IMG/VR virus record: IMGVR_UViG_3300038752_000135
Coordinates: 1-25,746 of that record
Source of the DNA: a virus
Reading direction: 5' to 3' (one strand)
DNA length: 25,746 nucleotides
This document shows positions 8,357-17,368 of this stretch, one piece after another; position 1 is the stretch's first letter; each line of letters begins with the position of its first letter. The notes beneath the pieces are model-generated. The model was not told the DNA's origin. It did no database searches and saw only the letters and a program-made list of their open reading frames with translations. The translations under genes and the position numbers were made by a program.

Positions 8357-8817
8357 TGGCTGTCATCTCTCAAGCCGAGCGGGCTCTCTTCCGCATCCTC
8401 CAGGTCGACTCTGAGGTCTCGGCGATTGTGTCGACTCGGGTCGCTCCCTTGGCTCTGGATCAAGAACAGGCTCTGCCGGCGATCATGTACGAGATCGGGT
8501 CGTCTCGTCCTTATTCAACCCTCACCGGGGCCTCCGACATCGTCTCGGTCGACTTTGATATCTACTGCATGGCGGAGGACTACGGGACCGCGACAGATCT
8601 GGCCGAACGGGTCCGCCAGGCTCTTTCGGGTCGGAGAGAGAATCGGCTCATCCCAGACGGCGACGGGGTCGCTTCTGTCCAGATTTTGGGCTGTACCCAT
8701 ACCAATGACCGAACAGATTATGCAACCCCTGTCGATGGGGGTCGGGTCGGAGTCTTTATCCGACAACTCTCTTTCCTCTTCTCTTATCGATCTAACGAAA
8801 CGGACTACCCCGGATGA
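8356..8817 (+). CDS. Tail terminator/completion protein (DUF3168-like)
   Basis: Probably caps the tail tube at the head-proximal end. The 153-residue product has the alpha/beta order of DUF3168 proteins: an N-terminal helix (AERALFRILQVDSEVSAIVSTRVAP), a strand block ALPAIMYEIGSSRPYSTLTGAS near 38-59, a strand FDIYCMAEDYGTATDLAERVRQAL, and a late strand RVGVFIRQLSFLFSYR. The gene sits between the gp10-like and tail-tube genes, where this protein is expected. Its end overlaps the tail-tube start by four bases (ATGA). Confidence 0.8.
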   Translation: MAVISQAERALFRILQVDSEVSAIVSTRVAPLALDQEQALPAIMYEIGSSRPYSTLTGASDIVSVDFDIYCMAEDYGTATDLAERVRQALSGRRENRLIPDGDGVASVQILGCTHTNDRTDYATPVDGGRVGVFIRQLSFLFSYRSNETDYPG

Positions 8818-9236
8818 CAGCATTCCTCGGACAAGGCGCAACGATCACACTGGACAAGGCTGGAGCGGGAAGCGCCCAAGCTGTCGGACAAATCTTGTCA
8901 ATTGACGGACCGACCATGGAGCGCTCCATGATCGATACTACACATCTCGGAACCTCGAGTCTTCGGACCTTTGTTCCTGGATTTGGTGACGGCGGCGAAG
9001 TGACCATCGAGGCTCAGTTCGACAATGACGATCCAGGACAACAAGATGTCCTGGAGTCTTTTGAAGCAGGATCTGCAACGGCCGACATTGTCGTCATCAC
9101 AACTTCAGACAACGACACATTCACCTTCACGGCTTTCGTTCGATCCTTCTCCATCAGTCAAAGTATGGATGAGGTCAACCGAGTGAACATGGTCCTAAAG
9201 GTGACTGGAAACGTCACACATGCCAGCGTGAGCTAA
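8814..9236 (+). CDS. Major tail (tube) protein
   Basis: Forms the stacked rings of the tail tube. The 140-residue product is beta-rich, with an opening strand GQGATITLDKAG, a segment IDTTHLGTSSLRTFVPGFGDGGEVTIEAQFD (about 40-70) typical of lambda gpV/TP901-type tube proteins ('s.....pgl.d.g.vt.e..f'), and a C-terminal strand RVNMVLKVTGNV. It is followed by a 16-base gap with a very strong ribosome site. Its place directly before the frameshifted chaperones and tape measure is the conserved siphophage order. No extra Ig-like domain is present. Confidence 0.88.
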   Translation: MTAFLGQGATITLDKAGAGSAQAVGQILSIDGPTMERSMIDTTHLGTSSLRTFVPGFGDGGEVTIEAQFDNDDPGQQDVLESFEAGSATADIVVITTSDNDTFTFTAFVRSFSISQSMDEVNRVNMVLKVTGNVTHASVS

Positions 9237-9252
9237 CCAACAAGGAGGGATC

Positions 9253-9615
9253 ATGCCAATTCTCAACCGGCTCGACATTCTCGGGTCAGACGACCTTCAC
9301 CTCGAAAAGATCTCCGTCCCTCAATGGGGCGGAGACTTATTTGTTCGCATCCTGACCGCGGCCGAGCGGGACGCCTTCGAGGCTTCTGTCTCTGGAGGCA
9401 AGCGTCGGAACCTTGTCAACCTTCGGGCTCGTCTGGTCGTCTTGACGGCTTGCGATGAGAAGGGGGAGAGACTCTTCAAGGACGCTGATATCGACGCTCT
9501 GGGCAAGAAGTCCGCGGCGGCGATGGACCGGGTCTTCGGAGTCTCAGCGGCCTTGAACGGCTTTACCTCGGGTGACATTGAGACGCTCGAGGGGGAATCC
9601 GGGGCCGACCTCTAA
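9253..9615 (+). CDS. Tail assembly chaperone, short form (lambda G-like)
   Basis: Coats the tape-measure protein before tube polymerisation, by analogy with lambda gpG. The 120-residue product has HLEKISVPQWGGDLFVRILTAAERDAFEA near 16-44, a common start for this group ('v.vpeWGg.v.vr.lt..er..f'), and a helical end with SAAAMDRVFGVSAALNGF. It has the strongest ribosome site in the region, AAGGAGG at 9242-9248. The gene ends at 9615, but the -1 frame is open from 9582 and encodes a T-like domain reached by frameshift near 9591-9597. It is needed in excess over the fused form in lambda, which matches the strong initiation site. Confidence 0.85.
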   Translation: MPILNRLDILGSDDLHLEKISVPQWGGDLFVRILTAAERDAFEASVSGGKRRNLVNLRARLVVLTACDEKGERLFKDADIDALGKKSAAAMDRVFGVSAALNGFTSGDIETLEGESGADL

Positions 9616-9926
9616 CCCGATTCCTCTTCCGTCTCGCCTTGGCACTTGGGAAGACGGTCGGCCAAATAAAGCGGGAGATGTCCTCCCTAGAACTTGCCGG
9701 ATGGATGGCATACGACCGGATCTCTCCGATCGGGCCGGAGCGTCACGACATCAACCAGGCGATTCAGACCTCCGTCATCGCCAACGCCAACCGCGGCAAA
9801 CGGTCCAAGACCTTCAAGCCGGCTGACTTTATGCCATTCGCTGAGAAGTCAGAAAAGGCGACTGATGCCGAACAAATGAAAGAACGAATGTTCTCTCTGA
9901 TGAAACTCCAGAACAAGGGTAAATAA
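9253..9926 (+). CDS. Tail assembly chaperone, frameshifted long form (lambda GT-like)
   Basis: Fusion made by -1 frameshifting from the short chaperone. If the ribosome slips at 9591-9597, translation resumes at 9597 and gives a 224-residue protein (115 + 109). The extension reads FRLALALGKTVGQIKREMSS then LAGWMAYDRISPIG, the recognisable T-domain pattern that recruits the tape measure. No ATG or GTG with a ribosome site opens this extension; the first candidate is a TTG at 9639 that falls inside the conserved motif, so independent translation is unlikely. The product ends at TAA 9924-9926, overlapping the tape-measure ATG by one base. Confidence 0.85.
9591..9597 (+). other. Probable -1 ribosomal frameshift site
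   Basis: In the zero frame the codons are GAG-GGG-GAA-TCC. The heptamer G-GGG-GAA allows the P-site tRNA to re-pair perfectly with GGG, while the A-site tRNA re-pairs with GGA through one G-U pair. The -1 frame has stops at 9573 and 9579, and the zero frame stops at 9613, so the slip must occur between about 9582 and 9613. This is the best candidate in that interval. It resembles, but does not match, the lambda heptamer GGGAAAG. Confidence 0.65.
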
Positions 9927-11863
9927 TGGCAACGGTCAAGGCTCTACACATCGCGATCGGCGCCCGAGTCGAGGGATTCCAGAGGGGCATGACCAGAGCC
10001 CAGAGATCTCTCCGGAACTTTGAAAAATCGACGAGACGGGCTCGGGGTATGGTCGTCGGAGCGACCGGCGCCATGGCTCGAGGCTTTGCCGCTCTGGGGG
10101 CCGCTGCGACCATCGCCATCGCGGATTCGATCCGAGTCTTCGCTGACTTCGAAACCTCCATGCTGCGAGTGAAGGCGATCAGCGGAGCGACTGGTGAAGA
10201 GTTCAAGAGTCTGAGCGATCTCGCCAAAGAACTTGGATCGACGACCGCGTTCACAGCTCGAGAAGCGGCTCAAGCTATGGGCTTCTTGGCTCAGGCCGGC
10301 TTCGACGTCGGGGAAGTTCACAAGGCTCTCCCGAAGGTCCTCAGTCTCGCTGCGGCTGGGCAACTCGACTTAGCAGAAGCGGCCGACATTACAGCCAACG
10401 TTCTGAGGGGCTTTGGACTAGAAGCGACTCAGTCGGGCCGAGTCGCCGACGTCCTTGCAGCATCGGCTTCCAAATCCAATACATCCGTGAAAGAGATGGG
10501 CGAGGCTTTCAGTTTCGTCGGTCCTGTAGCGTCTAAGATGGGGATTTCCTTAGAAGAAACAGCGGCGGCTCTCGGTGTTCTTTCCAACGCTGGTCAGAAG
10601 GGAACAAGGGCGGGTACTGGTCTCCGGATGGTCTTGGTCAAGATGGGCGAAGATGTCGCCGGCGCCGGAGGCTTGACACAAGCGCTCGAAACCCTCAACA
10701 CCGAAGGCGTCCAGGCGGTCGTCGAGACGATGAAAGAACTGGACGCTCGAGCAGGTACGGCCGCGGTCGCACTGACTGGGCAGATGGGTGTCCTCAAACA
10801 ATTACACAAAGAGATGCAAAGTGTCGATGGCATCTCTGACCAGATGGCCGACACACTATTGTCTGGGGTCACTGGTTCAGCGGTCAAGGCTGGCTCGGCT
10901 TTTGAGGGTTTGAGAATCAAGCTCGGCGAGACTTTCGAGCAGTTCGGGGTCGGCTTCTTCGAAGAACTCACGCTCACCTTCCAAACCATGAACGAGGTCA
11001 TTGGGAGCATGAAGGGTGAGTTCGGGGATCTCAAGGGACTCGGAAAAGATCTCGCCCAGACCTTCCTCTTAATCGCTGAAAGTATCGGTCTCGCCTTGAC
11101 CGCGACGATCGACTTTGTCGAGTCCTTCATTCAACTTTCTAAGATCGCGGGCGCGTTTCAAATCCCTGGAATGCAGGGTGCGGCTATACATGCGGCAGGG
11201 GTGAAGATGGATCAAGGTTTGTTCTCTCGAACAGAGAAACTCCAAGAAATGATTCTCAAACTCTCCGCGGCTCTTGATCCGCTCTCAAGAAGTCCCGGAA
11301 CTCCCGGTCAGACAAAAGAAGCGAAGCGAGATCTGTCTTCCTTCGAAGAGATGTCTAAATTCTTGACTGAGTCCGAACGGCGTCAAATTTTCCCAGAAAA
11401 GTTCCCCGCTCAAGAGACAGTCGAAGAAGTAGCACAAGACACCAAAGAACTCGATCAGTTCCTCGAGGGTATGGCTGCGCTACCTGAGGATGTCATGAAG
11501 ATGATGGAGGCGAGAGGTCTTGGCCGGTTCGCCGAGCAACTTCTCGCAAGCGAAATCTCCGAAGGCGATCTGGGCAAACTGACCAAACTCCTCGACCAGT
11601 CGGAGATCCTTCGCGGAGATGCTGGAATCTTTGAAGAAGTACGGGACGCGATCCTCGAGTCCTTCATCGATCTTCCAGAACCCGAGAAGAAGGAACCAGA
11701 AGACCCGGGTAAAGGCTTTGTCGACACGATCGACACCGTCTTGGGCCAAGTACGAGTCGATCCATTAGCCGGCAAAAAGGACTCCGAAAATCTTGATACA
11801 ATCGCAACAAATTCCCAACGAACAGTCAGAGCGCTTGAATCTTCAGGAGGTGCTTTCTCATGA
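9926..11863 (+). CDS. Tail tape measure protein
   Basis: Sets the tail length and is threaded through the tube. The 645-residue product starts with a basic coiled segment (GFQRGMTRAQRSLRNFEK), then a hydrophobic glycine/alanine stretch (about 42-66), and the TP901-type core at about 75-280 with LSDLAKELGSTTAFTAREAA, MGFLAQAGF and MGISLEETAAALGVLSNAG. A second hydrophobic region lies near 370-410. The C-terminus is acidic and helical, with a lysozyme domain absent. Its ATG overlaps the chaperone stop. At about 1.5 angstrom per residue the tail would be roughly 100 nm, an estimate from the general rule only. An AGGAGGT site for the next gene lies inside its last codons. Confidence 0.93.
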   Translation: MATVKALHIAIGARVEGFQRGMTRAQRSLRNFEKSTRRARGMVVGATGAMARGFAALGAAATIAIADSIRVFADFETSMLRVKAISGATGEEFKSLSDLAKELGSTTAFTAREAAQAMGFLAQAGFDVGEVHKALPKVLSLAAAGQLDLAEAADITANVLRGFGLEATQSGRVADVLAASASKSNTSVKEMGEAFSFVGPVASKMGISLEETAAALGVLSNAGQKGTRAGTGLRMVLVKMGEDVAGAGGLTQALETLNTEGVQAVVETMKELDARAGTAAVALTGQMGVLKQLHKEMQSVDGISDQMADTLLSGVTGSAVKAGSAFEGLRIKLGETFEQFGVGFFEELTLTFQTMNEVIGSMKGEFGDLKGLGKDLAQTFLLIAESIGLALTATIDFVESFIQLSKIAGAFQIPGMQGAAIHAAGVKMDQGLFSRTEKLQEMILKLSAALDPLSRSPGTPGQTKEAKRDLSSFEEMSKFLTESERRQIFPEKFPAQETVEEVAQDTKELDQFLEGMAALPEDVMKMMEARGLGRFAEQLLASEISEGDLGKLTKLLDQSEILRGDAGIFEEVRDAILESFIDLPEPEKKEPEDPGKGFVDTIDTVLGQVRVDPLAGKKDSENLDTIATNSQRTVRALESSGGAFS

Positions 11864-12693
11864 CCCTCGTCGCCTTCGAACAATCCAGAGGATTTGATCG
11901 GGACACCGACGGCCAGAGCGGTACGCGGAGTTTCTTGGTCGTCGAGCAAGATTCTACCGTCACGACTCAACCATCGATCGACCAGGTCATCCGGGCGACC
12001 GGGGTCAGATTGTACACACAAGATGGAGCTATCGGAGATTCCCCTCCTCCTCTAGGAAACCTCATTCCTCTTTCTGTCAATGTTCGATCTGAGTCGGACG
12101 CACAAATCCAATACACCGTCGAATTCAAGTACGGGCTCGATTCGCTGATCCCTGACGAAGAGTCCCCGGACGATCCCAACTTCGTCTCTTTCACTCTCTC
12201 CCAGCGGCCGGTCGCGGTCGACCTGTTTCGGGCTGACGATGGCACTTTGAGAATCGTCGGCGATGGTACAGACATTGCCGGCGAACCTGTCGACGAAGCC
12301 GGCATACCGCTGACGGCCTTCGTCATTCAGCAAGATCTCGAACTGTCTGTCCGCTATCCAAGTTTTGACCGCGTACCGAACATTTCTTCTCTGTATCTCG
12401 TCGGAAAGAGAAACTCGACACCATTCTTGGGTGCTGCCTCGGGAAATCTTCTCTTCACTGGGATGAGTGTCTCTCGGGATGGAGTCAACTCTTACCGCGC
12501 GGCTTTCACTTTTACATGGGATCAATGGCAGCACATGAGACAAGTCCCTGCCCGAGACCAGAATGGTACGATCCCAACTAAAGACAACTTCAGCATCGAC
12601 GACCGTCATCATGCTGAGAACGTCTTTTACAAACAACCGTTCCAAGATACCGAGAACTTCAATCTTCTCGGGATCCCAGACCCAACTCGATGA
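11860..12693 (+). CDS. Putative distal tail/tail-tip protein
   Basis: I do not recognise a family. The 277-residue product is predicted to be mainly beta-strand, with few cysteines and no signal peptide. Its place directly after the tape measure is where the distal tail (Dit-like) protein is usually encoded in siphophages, and that is the main reason for the call. A repeated pattern of strands such as LRIVGDGTDIAG and SSLYLVGKRN, plus the aromatic block FTFTWDQWQHMRQVPARD near 220-237, may help in finding relatives. AGGAGGT at 11845-11851 gives it strong initiation and its ATG overlaps the previous stop. Alternative: a baseplate or hub component. Confidence 0.5.
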   Translation: MTLVAFEQSRGFDRDTDGQSGTRSFLVVEQDSTVTTQPSIDQVIRATGVRLYTQDGAIGDSPPPLGNLIPLSVNVRSESDAQIQYTVEFKYGLDSLIPDEESPDDPNFVSFTLSQRPVAVDLFRADDGTLRIVGDGTDIAGEPVDEAGIPLTAFVIQQDLELSVRYPSFDRVPNISSLYLVGKRNSTPFLGAASGNLLFTGMSVSRDGVNSYRAAFTFTWDQWQHMRQVPARDQNGTIPTKDNFSIDDRHHAENVFYKQPFQDTENFNLLGIPDPTR

Positions 12694-13205
12694 ACCGCGA
12701 CTATCCAAAAATTACTCAAGGCTTGGGAAAGTTCACTCCGGACGTCTTCGGGCGACTGATGAGGATGCTCGAAATATTCGAAACAGACAACGGAGGTACA
12801 TCAAACCGCAAACCGCTTCTCGACGAACGAAGAAACGACATCTCGGATCGGGTCTTTGTTGCGAGGATTGCAGGGTCTTCAGCGATATCAGGAGAGGACA
12901 ACCGGTTCGAATACACATTCATCGAGGAGACGGCCGACGACTTCTCAAGCAGTGACAAGGACTACAACTTCTCCTCTGGGGGAAGGCTGATCGTCGGGAC
13001 GGCATACAACATCATGGAAGTCAACAATACAGCGGACCTCATGAATCCTGGAGTCGATCTCTCGGCGAGTGACTTCCCGTCTGGTATGTCAGTCCAACCG
13101 ATCTCGACTGGATCGCTTGTCTTCATGAGACAATATCGAGACAATCAAGGCGCCGGTCTGTTTTTGTTCCAGGCCGAGAACGCTATCGATGGATCTTGCT
13201 CTTGA
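12690..13205 (+). CDS. Virion-associated protein of unknown function
   Basis: No family is recognised with confidence. The 171-residue product begins MNRDYPKITQGLGKFTPDVF followed by a helix GRLMRMLEIFE, then a beta-rich domain (VFVARIAGSS, RFEYTFIEET, GGRLIVGTAYNIME, GSLVFMRQYRD). Similar openings occur, from memory, in small structural proteins of uncultured marine phages lying among tail genes. It overlaps the previous gene by four bases and the next begins within a few bases of its stop, so it is part of the tail operon. A small tail-tip component or an adaptor for the following large protein is likely. Confidence 0.45.
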   Translation: MNRDYPKITQGLGKFTPDVFGRLMRMLEIFETDNGGTSNRKPLLDERRNDISDRVFVARIAGSSAISGEDNRFEYTFIEETADDFSSSDKDYNFSSGGRLIVGTAYNIMEVNNTADLMNPGVDLSASDFPSGMSVQPISTGSLVFMRQYRDNQGAGLFLFQAENAIDGSCS

Positions 13206-13207
13206 CG

Positions 13208-14938
13208 ATGAACAAAAAAAGGCTGTGTTGCTGCGGGACGAGTCTTCCTGGGATTCGCTTCATCGAGGTGTTTCCTTATAACGCGATCCCCAGCGGAGTG
13301 ACGAAGCTCGACGGGACGATCTCTTTCTGGATACGCCTAGCAGCACCAACGACTGTCTCGGATTCGACTGTCATCTTCAAAGCGACTGGGACCCCAACTC
13401 TACAGACAGCAACCAACGCGACCGCTGATGTCACTTTTGCCGATCATGAAAATGCGATCTTAGTCTTTGGGGAAGCGTCTTGGCGAGAGATTCGAGCAGT
13501 CGGGCAGACCTTTGAAGGCGCTCCAGCGGACAATTTTAAAGAGAATAAGTCACTGAGCCATCGAGGCTGGACTTGGGACAACGCATCGTCTCGGCTCCTG
13601 ACCGATACCCAGATGAATGCATTGACTGGGGAAACAAGAGTTATATGGAACAAACCAGTCAACTCGGGAAATCGTGCGCTTGATGGGACTGAAGACATCA
13701 CCATCGCGGACGGAACCGGATATCTGTTTGTCTCCGGTGCATACAACAATTCGCCAGCACTGTCTCAGACCCTCACTGCCGACGACGGGACATCTCATGT
13801 CTATCGGTATTATCCATACGTCGAGGCGACTCAACCGGAACAACTCGCGTACTACACTTCGTCGGGCCGAGTATTGGTCTTTGACTTCGCCGACATCTTT
13901 CCAAGCAGTATCACTATTACTTACCGCGTCCGGGGAACTATTCGAGACAGCGTCTCAGGGGCTCAGAATGGAATCGACGAGACGTTCTCCAAGACCTACA
14001 ACAAAGACACGATTTCGGCCTTTGGCGGTATACCGTCTAAAGCTGCGTACAACTTTGACTTCTTTACTGGGGATCTGAATCCGACCCATGGCTTCCAAGG
14101 CTCATATTCAGACGGCTCGATTGGTCTTAACGCGATACAAACCGTCTACCGCTTGCCCGAGACTGTCGGAGCGGACGAGCATACCTTCACAACCTCGGCA
14201 GCTTTCGGCTCGGCCTCGGTCATTATCGCGAACCTTCCGATCTATGCCTTCCGATACTTTTATCAGGGCCAGACGCCAATCGGGCCTAGCCCATCATTCT
14301 CACCCCCGGCATATGACAATGGATATATGTTCCTTGGCCCGAATGGGGGCAACACGAACCAGAAAGAAGACCCTTCTCAGAGAAGAAAAATCGGCATCCT
14401 GCAAAGCGACCTCAACTTCACCCCGACACAAGGTCAACCCAACCCGGCAGGATGTTTCTCAATACCGCCTCCGGGGGGAGATGCTGGATATGCCAATCCT
14501 TCAGGTCTGTTCGCGCGAAACTACAAAGGGTCCGAAGTCGGAGACAAGAACATCGTCTCAAGTCTTCAATATGACAACGGTAACGAAGTCAGCATAACTT
14601 CAGGCTATGCCAACGGGAACCAATTCGCGCCAGATGTCGACATACCGCATCCGTTCCCATTCAACCCGTCCTTTCCGGCTCTTCCGATTGTGAGTCATGT
14701 CCCAGCGATCGCTTGGGGAAGCACCAGCGAAATCGTCAATCCTCCAACATTTTCTCTGGCTTCCATGGGCTCGCTCACTGAGGACACCGTCCTGGATGTC
14801 GGGGTCGAGACTCCTGGGATCTACTGCAGTTCAGAAGTCCGGCAACTGGGCCAATTTGCAAGAAGTCAGAGCGGGAATCAAGCCGGCCTGACTTCCGTCA
14901 TCTCCTGCGGTCTGCTCGAGATCGTCTCCATATCTTGA
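13208..14938 (+). CDS. Large tail-tip protein of unknown function
   Basis: No known domain is recognised in the 576 residues from ATG 13208. The sequence is beta-rich and has many serine, threonine, asparagine and glycine residues, as in tail-tip and receptor-binding proteins. A short cysteine cluster, RLCCCGT, sits at residues 5-11. The C-terminal half contains glycine/proline/asparagine-rich loops (GYMFLGPNGGNTNQ, CFSIPPPGGDAGYANPSG). A TTG at 13196 is an alternative start that overlaps the previous gene; neither has a strong ribosome site. It follows two small tail proteins and precedes two beta-helix adhesins, so a structural platform or receptor-binding role is plausible but unproven. 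Confidence 0.5.
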   Translation: MNKKRLCCCGTSLPGIRFIEVFPYNAIPSGVTKLDGTISFWIRLAAPTTVSDSTVIFKATGTPTLQTATNATADVTFADHENAILVFGEASWREIRAVGQTFEGAPADNFKENKSLSHRGWTWDNASSRLLTDTQMNALTGETRVIWNKPVNSGNRALDGTEDITIADGTGYLFVSGAYNNSPALSQTLTADDGTSHVYRYYPYVEATQPEQLAYYTSSGRVLVFDFADIFPSSITITYRVRGTIRDSVSGAQNGIDETFSKTYNKDTISAFGGIPSKAAYNFDFFTGDLNPTHGFQGSYSDGSIGLNAIQTVYRLPETVGADEHTFTTSAAFGSASVIIANLPIYAFRYFYQGQTPIGPSPSFSPPAYDNGYMFLGPNGGNTNQKEDPSQRRKIGILQSDLNFTPTQGQPNPAGCFSIPPPGGDAGYANPSGLFARNYKGSEVGDKNIVSSLQYDNGNEVSITSGYANGNQFAPDVDIPHPFPFNPSFPALPIVSHVPAIAWGSTSEIVNPPTFSLASMGSLTEDTVLDVGVETPGIYCSSEVRQLGQFARSQSGNQAGLTSVISCGLLEIVSIS

Positions 14939-14953
14939 TCCGAACTAATAATC

Positions 14954-15787
14954 ATGCCAACATATCTCTGGACTGGATCGTCAAGCGCTGACTGGAAGAC
15001 CGCGGGAAACTGGTCGGGAGGGGTCGTTCCCGGATCTGGGGATACCGTGATCTTCAACACGGGCGCTCAAACCATCACCGGGACATCGATTACAGCAGTC
15101 TCCGAGATCAAGATTCTTGAAGGATTCACGGGGAGTCTGGGAACCAGCGGAACACCCCTAGCGGCATCTGCGACAGATCTCTTCATCTCGACCGAGTTTG
15201 GGACCGTCAACCTAGACGGGACATATACGACGGCACACATCACCCAGACTAAGGCGACGGATTCGGCTGTCGTCTTCGGATCCTCGAGCAGTATCACGAC
15301 CCTGAGAGTCACCGGGGGGCTGGGGACTATCTCTGTCTCGTCCTCAACCATCACAAATGTCGAGGTATCGGGTACTCCATCAATTGAAATCCAGATCCTC
15401 GCCGCGGCCGGCAACTTCAACTCTTTGACAATGGATTCGGGGATCGTCCGGTCTTCGGAAAGTTTGACGGGAACAGCCAACGTCTCCGGGGGAGAGTTCC
15501 GCCTGGAATCTGCGGCCGGGGCTGCGACCGTCAACATCTACGGGAAGGGCGTCGTCTCTCACCAGTCCAGCGGGACGATCACGACGGCCAGCGTCTTCGA
15601 TCGGCCAAGTGTCTTGGACTTCTCAGAGAACACCTCAACGGGAGCGACGGTCACGACGACCAACCTATTCGACGGAACCATCAACGAGAGAAACGGATCT
15701 GCGAACGTCACATTCACCAACGGGATCTCGGTCAAGGGCAAGGGCTCGATTCTGGCTGATGTCGCTCGGACTCTGACGGTTTCCTGA
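14954..15787 (+). CDS. Beta-helix tail adhesin-like protein
   Basis: Probable receptor-contacting tail protein. The 277-residue product is made of short hydrophobic strands alternating with Ser/Thr/Gly turns, the look of a right-handed beta-helix. It opens with YLWTGSSSADWKTAGNWSGG then PGSGDTVIF, a motif (WTG..S.DW.T..NW..G..P...D..IF) frequent at the start of beta-helix passenger proteins and surface proteins, including those of planctomycetes. Residues about 4-80 align with residues 252-322 of the next gene. There is no signal peptide, which fits a virion part rather than a secreted protein. No clear ribosome site precedes ATG 14954. Confidence 0.65.
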   Translation: MPTYLWTGSSSADWKTAGNWSGGVVPGSGDTVIFNTGAQTITGTSITAVSEIKILEGFTGSLGTSGTPLAASATDLFISTEFGTVNLDGTYTTAHITQTKATDSAVVFGSSSSITTLRVTGGLGTISVSSSTITNVEVSGTPSIEIQILAAAGNFNSLTMDSGIVRSSESLTGTANVSGGEFRLESAAGAATVNIYGKGVVSHQSSGTITTASVFDRPSVLDFSENTSTGATVTTTNLFDGTINERNGSANVTFTNGISVKGKGSILADVARTLTVS

Positions 15788-17337
15788 TGGCTCTTTGGTC
15801 GCCTTCAAATCTCGGAACCGGCATTCTCACGGCTTGGTACAAAGGGGACTCGATCACCGGAAATGACGGGGACGCTGTCTCGGCTTGGAGTGATTCGAGC
15901 GGCAACGGGAACAACTTGGCTCAGGCATCCTCCGCTCGGCAACCAACACTCCAGACCGACGAGCTGAATGGTCTCCCCGTCGTCCGCTATGACGGGACGA
16001 ATGACATCCTCTCCGATTCTGATATCGCGGCTCTGGATGTCGGGACCGGGGACATATGGGTCGCGACTGTCTTCAAAGCAACCGACGACGGGACGGCCAA
16101 CTTCATCTTCGAAAAAGGGAACACCCAGTTTGGTGTCGTCAATACGGCCGCGGGGATACTCCAGATCCGACTCGGGGGTACAAGCAACATCCCAACCCAA
16201 TCCGATGGCAACTGGTCCAGAACTGAGTTTGTCTTGGTCACAGGCTCGAGGGTCTCTTCAACCTGTACCGGCTTTGTCAATGGATCCGCCATGACAACGA
16301 CCAACACGACGAATACCGGATCAATCTCAAACTCGGACGTACTCGACGTCGGGGCCGCGGCTGTTGGCGGGAATCCCCTGACCGGAGATATCGCCGAAGT
16401 CCTGGTCGGAGGCGCTACGCTGACGACCGCTGATCGACAACGTCTCGAGGGGTATCTCTGTTGGAAATGGGGTCTCCAGGACAATCTCCCTTCGGATCAT
16501 CCTTACAAGAACTTCCCTCCAACGTTCTCGCTCCCGACCGTCTATTGGACTGCCGGCGGCAACCCTGCCGATGTCTCAGATCCTGACAACTGGTCCGACA
16601 ATTCGGTCCCAGATGCTTCGAAGAAATGCGTCTTCAATGACAAGTCCAGCTCGATCACACTGGGAACCCTGACGGCTGGGGAGGTACGGTTCTCGGATGG
16701 CTTCTCTGGGGACTTTGGTACTTCCTCGGCGCCTCTGGACATCACAACCGATCTTCTGACAATCAACTCGCCAGACGCCTCGATCAATGTCGACTCCAAA
16801 TCCATCGGGGAGATATTTATCGGCGGCAACGGTCGGGGAGTCCATGTCGAAGGCACCGCGACTGATGTCTTTGTCGAATCCAAAGACTCGATCCAACTGG
16901 CCCTAACTTCGATCCAGAGATTGGAAGTCCGACACAGCTCCGGCGCCGGAGGGGTCATCTCGACACAGGCCGCAACCAACACCGTCGTCGGCTACGGGGG
17001 CAACCTGACGGGGAAGAGCGACCTTTCGGCGGTCGAAGTTTATGAAGGCGGATATCTCTTCCAAGATTCGACCTTCGATCTCAATGGTCTGCAGATCTTC
17101 GGAGGATCTGTTTTGTTCCATGGCTCCGAGATCACAAGAACGACGAACCAGATCTACGGGGGTCTTCTGACAATCAGGGGAGCGACTGGACAAAAGGTCG
17201 ATCTGAACGCCTTCAAGGTTTACAACGGCGGAACTTTGGATCTGTCGGATTCCCCGATCGCTGAGTTCTCTGGAACCATTACCAGTTTTGGCGGGAAAGT
17301 CATCCTCGGGGATGGACACTCTGTCGCTCTATCCTGA
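15787..17337 (+). CDS. Tail adhesin: LamG-like lectin domain fused to beta-helix
   Basis: Probable receptor-binding protein with two parts. Residues about 1-245 are a concanavalin/LamG-like sandwich: LTAWYKGDSI, VSAWSDSSGNGNNLAQ near 31-46, PVVRYDGTNDIL, and the signature end GDIAEVLVGGATLTTADRQR, then LEGYLCWKWGL and LPSDHPYKNFPP (about 200-245), which is common in large bacterial surface and phage tail proteins and probably binds sugars. Residues about 250-516 are a beta-helix related to the previous gene (for example GFSGDFGTSSAPL against GFTGSLGTSGTPL). ATG overlaps the preceding stop by one base. It is the last gene of the structural operon. Confidence 0.75.
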   Translation: MALWSPSNLGTGILTAWYKGDSITGNDGDAVSAWSDSSGNGNNLAQASSARQPTLQTDELNGLPVVRYDGTNDILSDSDIAALDVGTGDIWVATVFKATDDGTANFIFEKGNTQFGVVNTAAGILQIRLGGTSNIPTQSDGNWSRTEFVLVTGSRVSSTCTGFVNGSAMTTTNTTNTGSISNSDVLDVGAAAVGGNPLTGDIAEVLVGGATLTTADRQRLEGYLCWKWGLQDNLPSDHPYKNFPPTFSLPTVYWTAGGNPADVSDPDNWSDNSVPDASKKCVFNDKSSSITLGTLTAGEVRFSDGFSGDFGTSSAPLDITTDLLTINSPDASINVDSKSIGEIFIGGNGRGVHVEGTATDVFVESKDSIQLALTSIQRLEVRHSSGAGGVISTQAATNTVVGYGGNLTGKSDLSAVEVYEGGYLFQDSTFDLNGLQIFGGSVLFHGSEITRTTNQIYGGLLTIRGATGQKVDLNAFKVYNGGTLDLSDSPIAEFSGTITSFGGKVILGDGHSVALS

Positions 17338-17368
17338 CAGGTATTGTCAGTGTCGATCCGATCTTAGT

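Noticed and set aside
9639-9926. Independent gene starting at TTG 9639
   Set aside because: The start would cut into the conserved T-domain opening and has no ribosome site; frameshifting from the upstream gene explains the frame better.
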